From Bactericera cockerelli (taxonomy: Eukaryota; Arthropoda; Insecta; Hemiptera; Triozidae): DNA of 64,000 bases. The notes beneath the pieces were generated by a model. The model saw only the letters and a list, made by a program, of their open reading frames with translations. It made no database searches and was not told the DNA's origin. The DNA lies in contig CM044967.1 of NCBI GenBank assembly GCA_024516035.1, forward strand, positions 8,329,532 to 8,393,531, given 5' to 3'. The stretch's first letter is position 1, and each line of letters begins with the position of its first letter. The translations under genes were made by a program, and so were the position numbers. This document shows, one piece after another, positions 33,966 through 46,261 of this stretch.

Positions 33966-35041
33966 CCTGGATCTAGACCAGACCATCTGGAAACTTTGAT
34001 AGTCCTACCACCGGAAAAAACTACTTATTTACGCAACATTTTTGGCACAAATTTACTAACAAATTCAAGTAAGGCAATTTTCCGATAAAACCACTCTTCA
34101 AACAATTTCCAAAGTTTTTTTTATTCATGAAATTTATTTACATAATAATAAAAGAACACAATATAATAGTCAAATCTGGCCGTAAGTAAATTCACAAAAG
34201 GTTTTTTTCAAATTCAAAATTCGTCCTTAGTTCTCAAAATGTACCGGAAAGTTTCCTGCGGAAAAAATGTCTCGCTGTTCCAAAGTAACCCAGTTTTAGC
34301 TGTCGGAAAAAGAGGATGGACGAGTCGTTGTCATGGTAACTGAAAATCAACACGAGTAAAGTCAGAGAGGAGAAGTCTATCGATTTCACCTACTGACACC
34401 ATTCGGTGAGGAAAAGACATTTGAGAAAAATAAGATGACGCGTTTTGGCGTGAATTAATCGCCTCCCTTTATCAAGACTCGATCGTTAAGGTAGAAAATT
34501 ATCTTGGGAGGGAGGGTGGTGTTTGATTTTGTTAAATTAATTATTTATAAATTAGAGAAAGAAAAAAAATCAGCTAACTAAAGGAAAACTGATATAGGTC
34601 CAAGGTCACAAAGAAAAGTGAAACACAAAGATATAAAAAAGATTTAGAAACAGATTTTTTATTATTATTTTTTAATTAAAAAATCAAAATAATTTTATGT
34701 CTTATCTTTTCTAGTCCTCAAATTATTCAAATGATTTAATATTCCTAATACACTTATTTTTAATTTTAGTTAATAAAAAACATAGATTTAATTTAAGATA
34801 ATGTAGTAAGTTTGAACACAATACCTACATACAATGCATCATTTAGTAGGTACAATAAAATTGAGAAAAAATTCACAATTTTTTTTAACATTTTTTAAAG
34901 AGTTTTTTTTTTCAAAACATCTCTCAGATACGTTAAAAAAATGTCACATATTTTATTTACAAATATACCACGATGGAATAAATAATATTTGGTACTATCT
35001 CAACCTCCCTCTCGTTCACAAGTACCATGGCTTCCTAGACC

Positions 35042-35078
35042 CTGGACCCTAGACTCTAGACCCTGGACCCTAGACCTA
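35042..35078. repeat. Short GACCCTAGA tandem repeat
   Basis: GACCCTGGACCCTAGACTCT-type units lie just downstream of the secreted-protein stop codon. Confidence 0.6.
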
Positions 35079-35104
35079 GCCTTGGTGATTGGCAATTGTA
35101 TCTT

Positions 35105-37072
35105 TCAACCCAAGTTTTCAATTCTAGATGAGTATTTGGGTAAAAGCTCATGTTTCGGTACTGTTCGATAGGGTAATTCAACTTTAGATGAGTATTTAAT
35201 AGATGGATGCATATGTGTCGGTGTTGTTTGATAGGGCAAGTAGGCTTGATCTACTTTGCTTTCGTCCACTCCTCCGCCATTTTCATTCTGGAAAATAATA
35301 ATAATAAAAGTTATAAGTTTCACTTTTTCAATTTTATAACTTTAGAATGTTGGCATTGTTGGGCCGAAACTGGTCACAGTAGATCTAATAGAGTTCGGTG
35401 TGATAAGTGGAACTTCTCTTGTGGAACTCCAACCGGTTAATAAATAGGCTGAACCTATCATATCGGCATCCTCACGTAAGCCCAAGACATATTATTAGGT
35501 GGTCAAAATCTTAAATGGGAAGATAACTTGTCATGTCCTGACTGAGTTTTGAACCTACGATCTCTATGGTAAGACAGACGCCTTGACCACTGATCTACCG
35601 GAAGAGAGTACATTACCTTCTTTATCCTTTAGATCTCTAGAACTAATGCAACTTAACTTTTAAATGACTATATGGTTTGTTTTCACCCACTTGCAATGAA
35701 TTGGATGAAAAAATAAAGCTCTCTTGAACTTACCCCGTGATTATCGCCGTGATTGTAGTCCCAAATGTGCTCTCCGTAGCCTCCATTTTTATCACCCCAT
35801 CTAGCCTGCCCTTGAAATCTTTTCTTGTCGTCATCTTTCTTTTCGTATCTTTGTTCCCAAGAGAATGGATTCTCTGAGACATGACCAAACTCCACTTGCT
35901 TGGGTCCAGATTGAATCAAGTAGCTGTCCCTGTATGAATAAAATAATAATAATAACGCCTTACTGCTTACTTACTGCTTATATGTCTAGTGGTTACCTCC
36001 ACGTAACCACTAGACAAGGTTCATGATTTTTTTTTTACCACCCAACCTTCCCAACCTTCAACAAAAAAAAAATATTGAAATATATAAGTTCTCAGGAAAA
36101 ACTTATAACTATACACAACTCTTGGTAAAACAAATAAACATCGAAATAATTTGAAGATAGAAAACACCTGGCTTTCTTTGTTTTTTGGCTTTTTTTTTAC
36201 CTAATTAATTAGGTAAAACAAAAAAAAAGCCAAGTGTTTTCTATCTTCAAACTATTGCGAAAAAAATATTGTTATAATTTTATCCACCCAAAAAAATCAG
36301 GGTTGTCAGAAAACAGTCCTAGGATTACAAAGCGAACTAGGACCCGAATCTGGTGAGAAAAACTCCTGCTCTGAAATTGGATGTTGGGGGTCCCTCATAC
36401 CACGTGAGGAAAAATGAGTAGCTGCTTTGATGTGAGCAGCAACCAGTGGCGAAATTATGGTAAAAAATCCTGTAATTCTGTGCTGCCCACTAATATTATG
36501 ATATAATAACACAAAGAAACACCTTTTTTTTATTTTAGTTCGGCCGCAATTGATTGAATTTACTTACATGAAAAATTTGGCCCCTACACTGTCTTCGTCT
36601 CCCTCAGTCTGACTGTGCGGAGTTTCATCGTTCGATTCGTAGTGGGAAACGGCTCTTTTCAAATTTCTACCTGAAAACAGAAACTCAATTTTTTCACCTC
36701 CGATCTATCCAGGATGACTGTAAAGAAAATATCTCAAGAATGGTATGAGTTCTCAAGAATGGTATGAGTTAGAGACCTAGGGCGGAATTAATAGACGAAC
36801 AAGCTCAGTGGTTAAGCACTCGCTTGCCACACGGAAGGTCCGGGTTCGATCTCCGATAAAAATTTGTATTCTTAATTTGGTTACAATTGTTTGTAAGGGA
36901 TACCTTCTGGTGCGCTCGTGTTGACCCAGCACTTAAATGGGAAGTACTGTGTCTTTTCTCGCTCATCAGAGGGAGGCATACTACGGGATGGGCAGGCTAC
37001 AACACAGACCACAAGCGTCTACAGTAGCTCCTGTTTCATGGCAACGAAATAAAAAAGGCTATGAAACAGTCA

Positions 37073-37125
<53 letters not shown>

Positions 37126-40100
37126 AAGTCTAGATTTTACGTATTGTCTTACATGTGGAAAACCGATGCTAAGTCACGACTTATGTTCTCGATTTTGTCT
37201 ATTAATTTCGCCAACACAGGTTGAAAGTATTCAGGACGCAGCACGAAAATTATGGTAGTAGTCGGACCCTGGGCATTTAAAAAAAAAAATGTATTTCTGT
37301 CTAATTAAATAAGTTTACAATAGAACATGCAAGTAGATTGTGAATACCAATAGAATCAAAAAAATCTGCCAGATATCTTGGGGTAGAATTCGATCAAAAC
37401 CTAAGAATAACTGCTCATATAAAGATAGTGTCGGAAAAGGCAGAGAGAGTAGCCGCAAATCTGAGCAGACTAATGCCCAACATAAGTGGCCCAAACAATT
37501 GTAAACGAAATGTATTATCAACAGTCGTATACTCAACTCTGTTCTATGGAGTTCCTGTATGGTTCAACACATTAGAATTTGCTAAATACAGAAACAGACT
37601 TGAAAAAGTCCAGAGAAAATTACTGATACGACAGTGTAGATCATACAGAACCGTCTCAACAGCTGCACTCCAAATAATCTCCGGAACCTTGCCTGTAGAA
37701 CTTATGGCACTCTTTTTTTTTTTTTTTTTTTTTTTTCCTGCACTTGGCAGAGTCAAGGCACCCCTCGGAACCGCATAGCATTACTTCGAGGGGTCCTTGT
37801 CCCCGCTTAGCGGGGAAACAACATATATCCATGTTTTCCAAAATATAATCTCCATCTCATCCGAAGTTTGACTTCACTTCCTTAGTGTCACTTACTTACT
37901 TACTCATTGATTACTAGCAAACTCAACATTATCTCTCATTTTCCTGGAGTCTTCTCATCTTAATTATTTTTTCATCTGATATCTTCTGCTTCATAATTTT
38001 CCTCACAAAGTCTGTTATGATATCCCATTCGTTCTTTGATTTTATCATTGTTTTTATAAGGTTTCTTTCGGTCAAAGTTATTCCTAGCTGAGTTTGGGTT
38101 GTTTCTCTGAATTCATCCCACCTTTTACAGTAGAAGAGAGTATGTTGAGCAGAGTCAGAAGCTTCGCATTCATATAAACAGGCGTCAGAGTTGGATCTTT
38201 TAAACCGATTTAGGTATTGCTCAAAACACCCATGGCCCGATAATATTTGAATCATATAGTGATCGATACACCCATGCTGGCCCTCCATCCACTCATTTAT
38301 ACTAGGTATTAACATTCTAGTCCATTCTCCTTTATTACTATAACTCCATCTTTCTTGCCATTTAGTCATCATAGTTTCTTTTGTTTGTTCTTTTTGCTCT
38401 TTTTCTTTCTTGAATGCTTCTGCTCTTTGTTCTACCCTCAGGTCTATTGGTGGTATTCCAGTGATTATTTGCAAGGCGTCAGTTGAAGTTGTTCTGTAAG
38501 CTCGTGAAACTTTTATCAACATTTTTCTCTGAATTGTTATTAGTTTATCTCTATATTTTTTGGTTTTCATCGCGTTAACCCATACTGGCGCAGCGTACAG
38601 GATGACAGATTCAAACACTTGGTTTAGGACTCTTCTTGCCGCTGTTCCAGCTCCTCCTTGGCGAGGCATGATCCTAGCCAAGGCGTTTACCGACCTACTT
38701 GCTTTGCCAGTCACATAATCAATGTGAGGTTGGAATGTCAGCTGCCTGTCTAGATATACTCCCAAGTACTTTAATGATTCTTGAATGACTATTACTCTGT
38801 TCATCACTGTAATCTGAATGTTTCTCCTTCGATGTTTCCTTCCTGTCAACCATGTTATTTCTGTTTTCTCAGGTGCCAGTTTCAACTCCATTTCTTCCAT
38901 CCATTTACAAATTATTTTGATTGCCTCGTTCGCTTTCCACTGTATTCCACCTTCTGTTTCCGATATCACTACTATCGCTAGGTCATCTGCGTAACCAATC
39001 AAAAATACTCCGTCCGGCATTTTCAGCCGCAGCACCCCATCGTATAGAATATTCCACAGCAACGGCCCGGCCTTGCTCCCCTGAGGAACTCCGGCAGACA
39101 TCCCCATCTCTATTTCCTCTGTAAAAATTTTCCTGTCCTTGAAATAGCTCTGAATCATACGTATGAGGTAAGGAGATATCTTTTTCTTCTTCATTTCGTC
39201 AATTATCTTAGTCCATGATGCACTATTGAAAGCATTTCGTACGTCAAGTGCTACTAAAAGGCAGAATTTTCTTTTTTTGATGGGCATTCTTCGTACCTGG
39301 TCAGCTTTAGCAAATATTTCCGAAATAGGGTCAATGGTGGAAAATCCTTTCCGGAAACCATATTGTTTAGGCGAGAGTCCATTATTTCCTAGCTCTTTAT
39401 TTATTCTTTCCACTAAGAGTCCTTCTAGTAGTTTTCCATATGTATTAAGGAGGCATAATGGTCGGTACGAAGTTGGTTGTAGGAGCGGTTTACCCGGCTT
39501 CAGTAATAGAACAATTTTACCAATTTTCCATATTGCTGGGAATTCACCTGTCCTTAGAGCTTTATTCATGACATTCAATACAGCTAATGGTTCTCTTCTA
39601 ACGACTGCCTTGACCACTTCAGGTAAGATACCATCAGGACCAGGCGCCTTCCCAGAGCGAAGGCCTTCTGATACTTCAACAAGTTCTTCTATAGTAAATG
39701 GTGCTATCTCGTCTTCAATGGTTTCTAGAATCCAATTCATAGGCTCGTTTCGAAGAAAGAGTGTTTCGAGTATTTCCTTAACTTTATCTCTGTCTAAAGT
39801 TGCTCCACGCTGTGTCATTTTTCTGGTAACAATGGAGTAACCAAGGCCGAAGACATCATCGTCAATTTCTTCACAGACTTTCTTCCATTTCTTATCTTTT
39901 GCTTCTAGAATCGCCTTTGTATAACTTCCTTTTGCATCTTTGTATTCACTTATTGCCTTATCTAGATCGGCTCGGTTTCCTCTTCTGTTCCTTGTCACTT
40001 GTCTTCTTTTCTTAATACTTTCTTTTCGTAGCTCGTCTATCTCTTTTGACCACCAGTAAACTGGTTTTTTCCCAGGATTTGTCGTTTTTTTTGGTCAGAA

Positions 40101-43100
40101 CTTTATCGCAGGCTATTTGAGTCATTTCAACCAGGTTTTCGGCGTTGATTTCGTCAATATCGCAAAATACCTTCGCTATTTCGTCCGAGAGCTTGTTTTC
40201 TAGGTCTTTTTTGAAAGTCCATCTTCCTGCAGGTGTTGGTGTTGTCTGAGGTGCATCGAGCTCATATTCAAAAGTTATGAATCGATGGTCACTAAGACTC
40301 TCTTCGTCATCTCGGACCTTCCATTTTTTCACTTTTTGCACCAAGTTGTCTGTGCAAGCTGTTAGGTCTATGAAAGATTCAATGTTATTTACTGTGTAAG
40401 TAGGCACCTTACCATCGTTTAATATAACAAGGCCGTGTTCTGCTATCCATTCCTCTATTACGTGCCCTCTGCTATCCATTCTTTGGCTACCCCATCCGGG
40501 TGACTTTGCATTGAAGTCTCCTGATATCAGCGTACGGCCTCCATGAGCTCTAACAGTTTGACTGATGTCATCTAGTATACGTTCGACTTCTGAAACTTCA
40601 ATACTATTACAGGGTAAGAGATATAAACTTATAATTAATATGTTTCTGTCTGTGACAATACCTACCCATCCCACTCTGTCAGATATAATTTTCTTCACCT
40701 TGATCTTAGCGTCTGTTAGCCAGATACAGGTGTGATTAGTGAGATCAGTGATCATATTTTTATTTGTCGATATCCTCATGTTTTGTTCACTTATCAGACA
40801 TATACTTATTCCATTTTCTTGTACCAACTGTTCAAGCGCATTGTGTGCTACTGGTCTCTTCCTGAGATTAATTTGTACAAATTTTATGTTTTCAGGCTCT
40901 TGCATCATGTGAGACGTATTCATTGGTCATTCTATTTCTCCTAATCTTATGCTCGCTTCTGGTCTGCATCACAAGTTCCTTGAAGTTTCTGCATCTCATG
41001 TTTCCAGCTTGATGGCCGATCGTGTGGCAGTCTCGGCAGAAAGCTTCATTAACGCAAGAGGAAGCGGTGTGACCTCTTTCATTACACCTGAAACAGAGTC
41101 CTTTTTCCTCGGTTGTTCTTGCACATTGGAATGATTTGTGTCCGAATTGGAGACAGTTAAAACATCGTGGGGGGTTGATATATTCCTCCACATTACAATA
41201 TAACCAGCCGATCTTCAGATGTCCTGCTTTCAGTATGATCATCGCATCTTTAAGATCCATTTCTGCTGTTGCAGTTTGGTTTGTACCTCTGTAGTTACTT
41301 TTTAGTCTTATCTTTATATCTTTATCTTTTTGACCCAGAACATTTTCTATTGCTTCCACAACATCTTCTTCTACTGCAGATGAATCAATATTTCTTATGA
41401 ATATTGTTTTCCTGCCTGCTCCTACTGTTACTGCATTTCCCATCTCCCCGAGGCACTCATTCATCTTCGTTTCCATTGTTTTTAATGATCCTTTTTTCTT
41501 CTCTTCAAGTATGATTTTTGCGTTTCCGTCATTGGTTTTCAATATCTGTTTCACATCTACTCCTACTTCTTCAGTGTTTATTTCTTTCAGCATCTTCTTA
41601 AGTACATTGTTATAGCTCTCTTTGCCGTTTTTAACTCTAACATGAATGGTTTTATGCTCTGTTTTACTTGTCTCATTAGATATAGAGGCTACTTCATCTG
41701 CTACTGTACCAGGAACGTATTGAAATATATTTATGGCTTCATTATAGAATTCTATCTCCATAAGTTTCCTGGTTCTTTCCCAGTCTTTGCATTCTGTGCT
41801 CACAATTCCCACATCTCCTACAATGTTATATTTTCTCAATTCCTTGACTGCCTCCATAAGGTCCTCTGTACTGTTCATTTTTACAATATATAATTTCTTG
41901 ATTGTTTCTTGGTTGTTTATGCGTACAATGTTTTCTAATAATTGTACCTTTTTTTCAGCAGTTTCGTCAATTAGTAGTTCCTTCATGTCAGGGAATTTGT
42001 GCAGTGCTGAGTCCACTAATTTTGAATTTTCGTCTTTTTTGACAAGCAAGATCATGTCGTGTTGCCATTCTCCTATGAAAGGGTTTCCTTTCTTTTGGGT
42101 CACTTTGGTGTATGCTGACGCTGGCCAATTTTCACCAAGTAGGTCATGAATACTTTCCAGTCTGCTGGTCTCAATCAGATTGCTCGATATCATTTCGATT
42201 TTATTTCTTATATTCTCCTTTTGTTCTTGAGCTTTCTTTTCTACTTCATCTTCACAGATCTTGTTTTTACATGATGTGCAGTATGCTTCCATTTTTGGGG
42301 CTACTTCATTTCTATTTAAATTATTTTCTATAGTTCTCGAGTTTTCCGAGTTCTTCAGGGAGTTGGCGACTCGTGTGAGATCAAAGTACTCATCAACTTT
42401 TTTCTTAATTTTCGTCTTGGTGTTTGTGGCCTCCAAGACCATTTTTCTTAGATCCGTGGCATTATTGTAGATCTTCTCAAAGACAAGGAGAAATTCGTAG
42501 TTTCTAGGGTCTATAGGTGAGAATTCTGCCTTCCGCTTGGGTCTCTTGTTTCGTAGGAATCCTGCTGGCGTCATGTACAGCTCATTTTCATCAGAGTCAT
42601 CTTTATTATTTTCTGCTGTGTTGTCCGGGTCCAAAATCTGTTCTGCTGTTACCTGCTCAGGATTCAACTGTGTGTGGTTCATTTGGGCTACATCATTAAT
42701 CTGCGTTGGTCCTACTCTTTCCTTTCCGTCACTCAAGTCCAAGGGGGATGCAGATTTGCTACCGCATATATTTAATAATGAGTTGGCCTCATGAGGACTC
42801 CTTTGTACTCTCTCGCTGCTCTTAAATGGGTCTTGAAACTCCTCCATGCTATCATCGAACTCCATCAAGTTTTGCCTGTCATAACGGGTTAAATCATCAC
42901 TCATTATATTTATAACGTTGTAGATCTATACAGGTTTAAATTTTGTAAGTCAAAAGTTTGATCCAAGAGACATGTAGATAGTTAAAAGGTATCTGAAATG
43001 ATACTGATTAGTACAAGGCAATAGGAAATATCCTAACTGGGTATATAGGTACCTAAGCTTCTTATAAGGGTTCTTTTTTTTCTGTATTAACACCTCTTTT

Positions 43101-46100
43101 CTGGGTCTTTTAGCCTCTTTTTTGAGCTTTTTTGCTTCCTTTTTGGGTTTAGCCTCTTTTGTGGGTTATGGGCTTTTTAACTTAAAATAAATATATAATA
43201 TACTACTTTTACTGGTACCTTATAATCATGTATCACTGATCTATAACTAGTTATGTACCTACTTCAATACCTATAGGAGCTACGCTACCTGTACGATAAA
43301 TTCTTCACAATGATCTGTGTATCAGCAAATATGTTATACTTTACTAGGTATGTGTCTATGGTTATACTTATACACAGAGTACCTTATTCTATTATAAGTG
43401 GTTCTCAACTATTCACAGCTACCCAAAAAAAAAAAAAAAAAAAAAATCACTGTGGATATTTCAAATTCAAGTAGAAGGCAACTATGTATTGTACAATATG
43501 TATATCACCCAATATTGGGCACATTAGACATCAGAAGACTGGCTAGAGTGCACTCCAGCAGGTCCTCTTCACTCTGCTCTGACGGGCCGCTCCGGGTCAC
43601 TCCAGCTCCTCACAGCTTCTCACAGGGGCTGGATGCTCCTAATACAGGGGCGCGTGAGATCCTCGTAGAAACACTTTCACAGTTTTATTTAGGGTTATCT
43701 CACTTAGATTTTATTAGATCCTCACAGGTAGTTGTGGTTCAAGTATAATTAAAACAAGGTAAGATAACTTTTGAGAAAGTGCAAATGTAATTTGAGCTAT
43801 AGTTTCGTTAGCGACAGGTTTAAAAACAAGGTAAGGTAACTTTTGAAAAAGTGCAAATGTAATTTGAGCTATAGTTAGGTTAGCGATAGGTTTGAGAACT
43901 GCTTAGTTATTACCTAATGAGCTTTGGTGCGATTGTTTATGTATTTATGTTATCTCCTTATCAGTTATCTTATCGGATCTGATATAGACTTATGAATGTC
44001 AATGACCGGAATCCCGATCACCAACGATAGTACTTACGTACCGAGCCGATCTGGCCTCGGCTCCTCCTCCAAACTTTTATCACCAAGCCAAACACTTACG
44101 TAATAAAATCAAATATTATTTTAATTAATTTTAAATAAATTAAAATTTGTAGTTTAAAATTATACACTGCTTTTTTTGTACAACTATTTACACACAACTA
44201 TATAAAGGTAGATATGTTTGTTATAATTACACTGAAACATCACTGTCTTATATTTACAGTTTGATTTTCCACAAAAAATAATAGTAATCGATAGAAATAT
44301 ACGACTTCACTCTAACACTCGTCAGTTACCTCAAGTCTCCTTTCATTATGGCACTCGAAAGAACAAAAATATACCACGAACAAAAAAAGAACATAAACAT
44401 AGATGAGTTCAAGAGTAATCTAGAAGATGAACTATTAGAAATTTGGCAAAACAAATGGAACCATGAAACAGTGAAAGGACAATGGACTAAAAAACTCATA
44501 CCCACCATCAAACCCTGGGTGGAACGAAAGCATGGGGATGTAACTTTTGAACTTAACCAATTCCTCTCTGGTCATGGAAATATAGCATCCTATCTGCATA
44601 AAATGAACATAATACCCAATGAAAACTGTATCTACTGCAATGAGTATGACACTGCCGAACACATGATTTTTGAATGCTCAAGATGGGACACCCAAAGAGC
44701 AAGATGCTGGCATCAAATTGGGATACCACTAAATGCAAATTCCATCGTAGAAGAAATGATCAAAGAAAAACAAAAATGGGACACAATTAGTGGATTCATC
44801 GCAGAAGTTTTCAAGAAAAAGCTATCAGACACACGCAGAATGCAGGCAACAAATAGAAGTGACAGCACAATTCTGGACACCCCAAATTTGTAGATACTAT
44901 ATATTATTGTATTTTAAAAGTATTTTATTTTTGCATTATTAGATGCTAAATAATGTTAAAAATTGGTTTAAAATTTAGAACATTAAATTTGGGAAATTTA
45001 ATAAGCATACTCTCTTGAAAGAACTCTAGGTTTTTCTTTCCATAAGATTATCTGTACATAAAATGCTCAAAAAGAAGCACAAAAAGCTCAAAAAAAAAAA
45101 AAAAAAAAAAAAACTAAAGCTCACAAAAGAAGCAAAAAAAAAAACGCTCACAAAAGAGGCCCAAGAAGCTCAAAAAGAAGCAAAAATGTATTGTGTTTTT
45201 GTATAGGGGAATGTTTTATTTTGCTCCCATTTCAATTTTTTTCATATTTATTTCCTTTACTAATCTAATATGTACAAAAAAAGCTCACAAAAGAAGCAAC
45301 AAACAAAATGCTCACAAAAGAAGCAATAGAAGCCCAAAAAGAAGCAAAAAATAAATAAATATTAAATCTCTATTCAAACAACAAGAATGTTGCACTAACC
45401 AATCATATCTGGTGTAACATTGTTGTTACTATGAATACTACTAATAATGATATTATATTTCCCTCTCCACCTGTACCGGACCGAGAACATCTTGCGTCTG
45501 AGTCAGGAATCCAGGATGAAAACACCAAAGAACTAAAGCTCTCGAGAACACTGATAAGATCCAAGAGTGAAACAGAAGATGATGTATCCAATAAATGAGT
45601 ATTTTGTGTTTTTTTTTGGTTATGGAATACAAATAACAGAATACTGTTATGATAATATATGTTATGGTGTATTGTTTTTTTATCTTTATATATTGAAACT
45701 CCTCATAATTTTTATATTACATGTACAGTGTCTGTACATAAAGAACCCATCTACACAGACAGACAGTCTACTAAATCTCTTTTACACAGAGGCCTTCAGA
45801 CTAAGAGGACCTTGGTTGACTATACACATGTATAGTCTCAACAATAAGGTAAATGTCTGGCTGTTGAGCTGCCAACTCAACATAGGTCCCCAAGCACTCC
45901 CCACTCTTCTGAAAAGAAGAATGAAGGAGGGCGGCACCAGTGTAAAAAAGAAATAGAGGAAATGTAAATTTATAAAAACTCTCTTTCTGCTCCACATAGG
46001 AAAACACATAAACATAATTATGATATAACAATCTACACCAATTAGAATATTATACTATGAAGCATTATAAAAATGCACAAGAAAGGGGCCCTGAAGTAAT

Positions 46101-46219
46101 GTTACAAAACGGTTCCAGGGCCATCAAAATAAGGATCAGGAGGGGTTTTTTAGAGGGTAAAAAACCCTTTCGGAGGTTAAACCAACAAACCTCCGTTTGA
46201 AAAGCAAATTTTTCCCTTC

Positions 46220-46261
<42 letters not shown>

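Larger units (their letters stand above)
32082..35104. other. Spacer between Nmdar1 5' end and the small secreted-protein gene
   Basis: Should hold the Nmdar1 promoter and 5' UTR (upstream on the - strand). It contains a foldback MITE at 32545-32705 and a SINE D copy at 33788-33965 with a related fragment at 33655-33770. AATAAA on the - strand near 34952-34957 could end the secreted-protein transcript. The rest is AT-rich, and no ORF is credible. Confidence 0.5.
37713..44345 (-). mobile_element. LINE A: near-complete R1-clade LINE nested in LINE B
   Basis: Flanked by TTATGGCACTC at 37702-37712 and 44346-44356 (11-bp target duplication). Its poly(A) appears as T's at 37713-37734. On the - strand the order is 5' UTR (44345-42905), ORF1 (42904-40892), ORF2 (40923-37929, overlapping ORF1 by 32 nt) and 3' UTR (37928-37735). 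The only visible defect is a one-base change in an A-run in ORF2. Confidence 0.92.
37345..44893 (+). pseudogene. LINE B ORF2 C-terminal fragment in two pieces
   Basis: The left piece (from about 37345) reads SARYLGVEFDQNLR, then SEKAERVAANLSRLMPNISG and VVYSTLFYGVPVWFN up to LPVELMAL at 37712. The right piece (44348-44893) continues in the same frame with ERTKIYHEQKK and ends with a Cys-rich block (NENCIYCNEYDTAEHMIFEC) found at the C terminus of R1-type ORF2. The catalytic reverse transcriptase part is missing. Confidence 0.8.
37345..46256 (+). mobile_element. LINE B: 5'-truncated R1-like retrotransposon, split by LINE A
   Basis: Flanked by AAGTAGATTGTGAA at 37331-37344 and 46257-46270, a 14-bp target duplication, with a poly(A) of over 30 bases before the right copy. 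The body is 37345-37712 plus 44357-46256, about 2.3 kb. It carries only the C-terminal end of ORF2 and the 3' UTR. The 5' truncation is typical of target-primed reverse transcription. It sits in intron 2 of the small secreted-protein gene, antisense to it. Confidence 0.88.

Noticed and set aside
37061..37258. Polylysine ORFs
   Set aside because: They cross the SINE poly(A) tail.
39226..39840. 204-residue + strand ORF
   Set aside because: It is a shadow of the LINE A reverse transcriptase on the opposite strand.
41397..42794. Several + strand ORFs of 60-120 residues
   Set aside because: They are antisense to LINE A ORF1 and have no family features.
45567..45956. 129-residue + ORF
   Set aside because: It lies in the LINE B 3' UTR, and the composition is that of AT-rich noncoding DNA.
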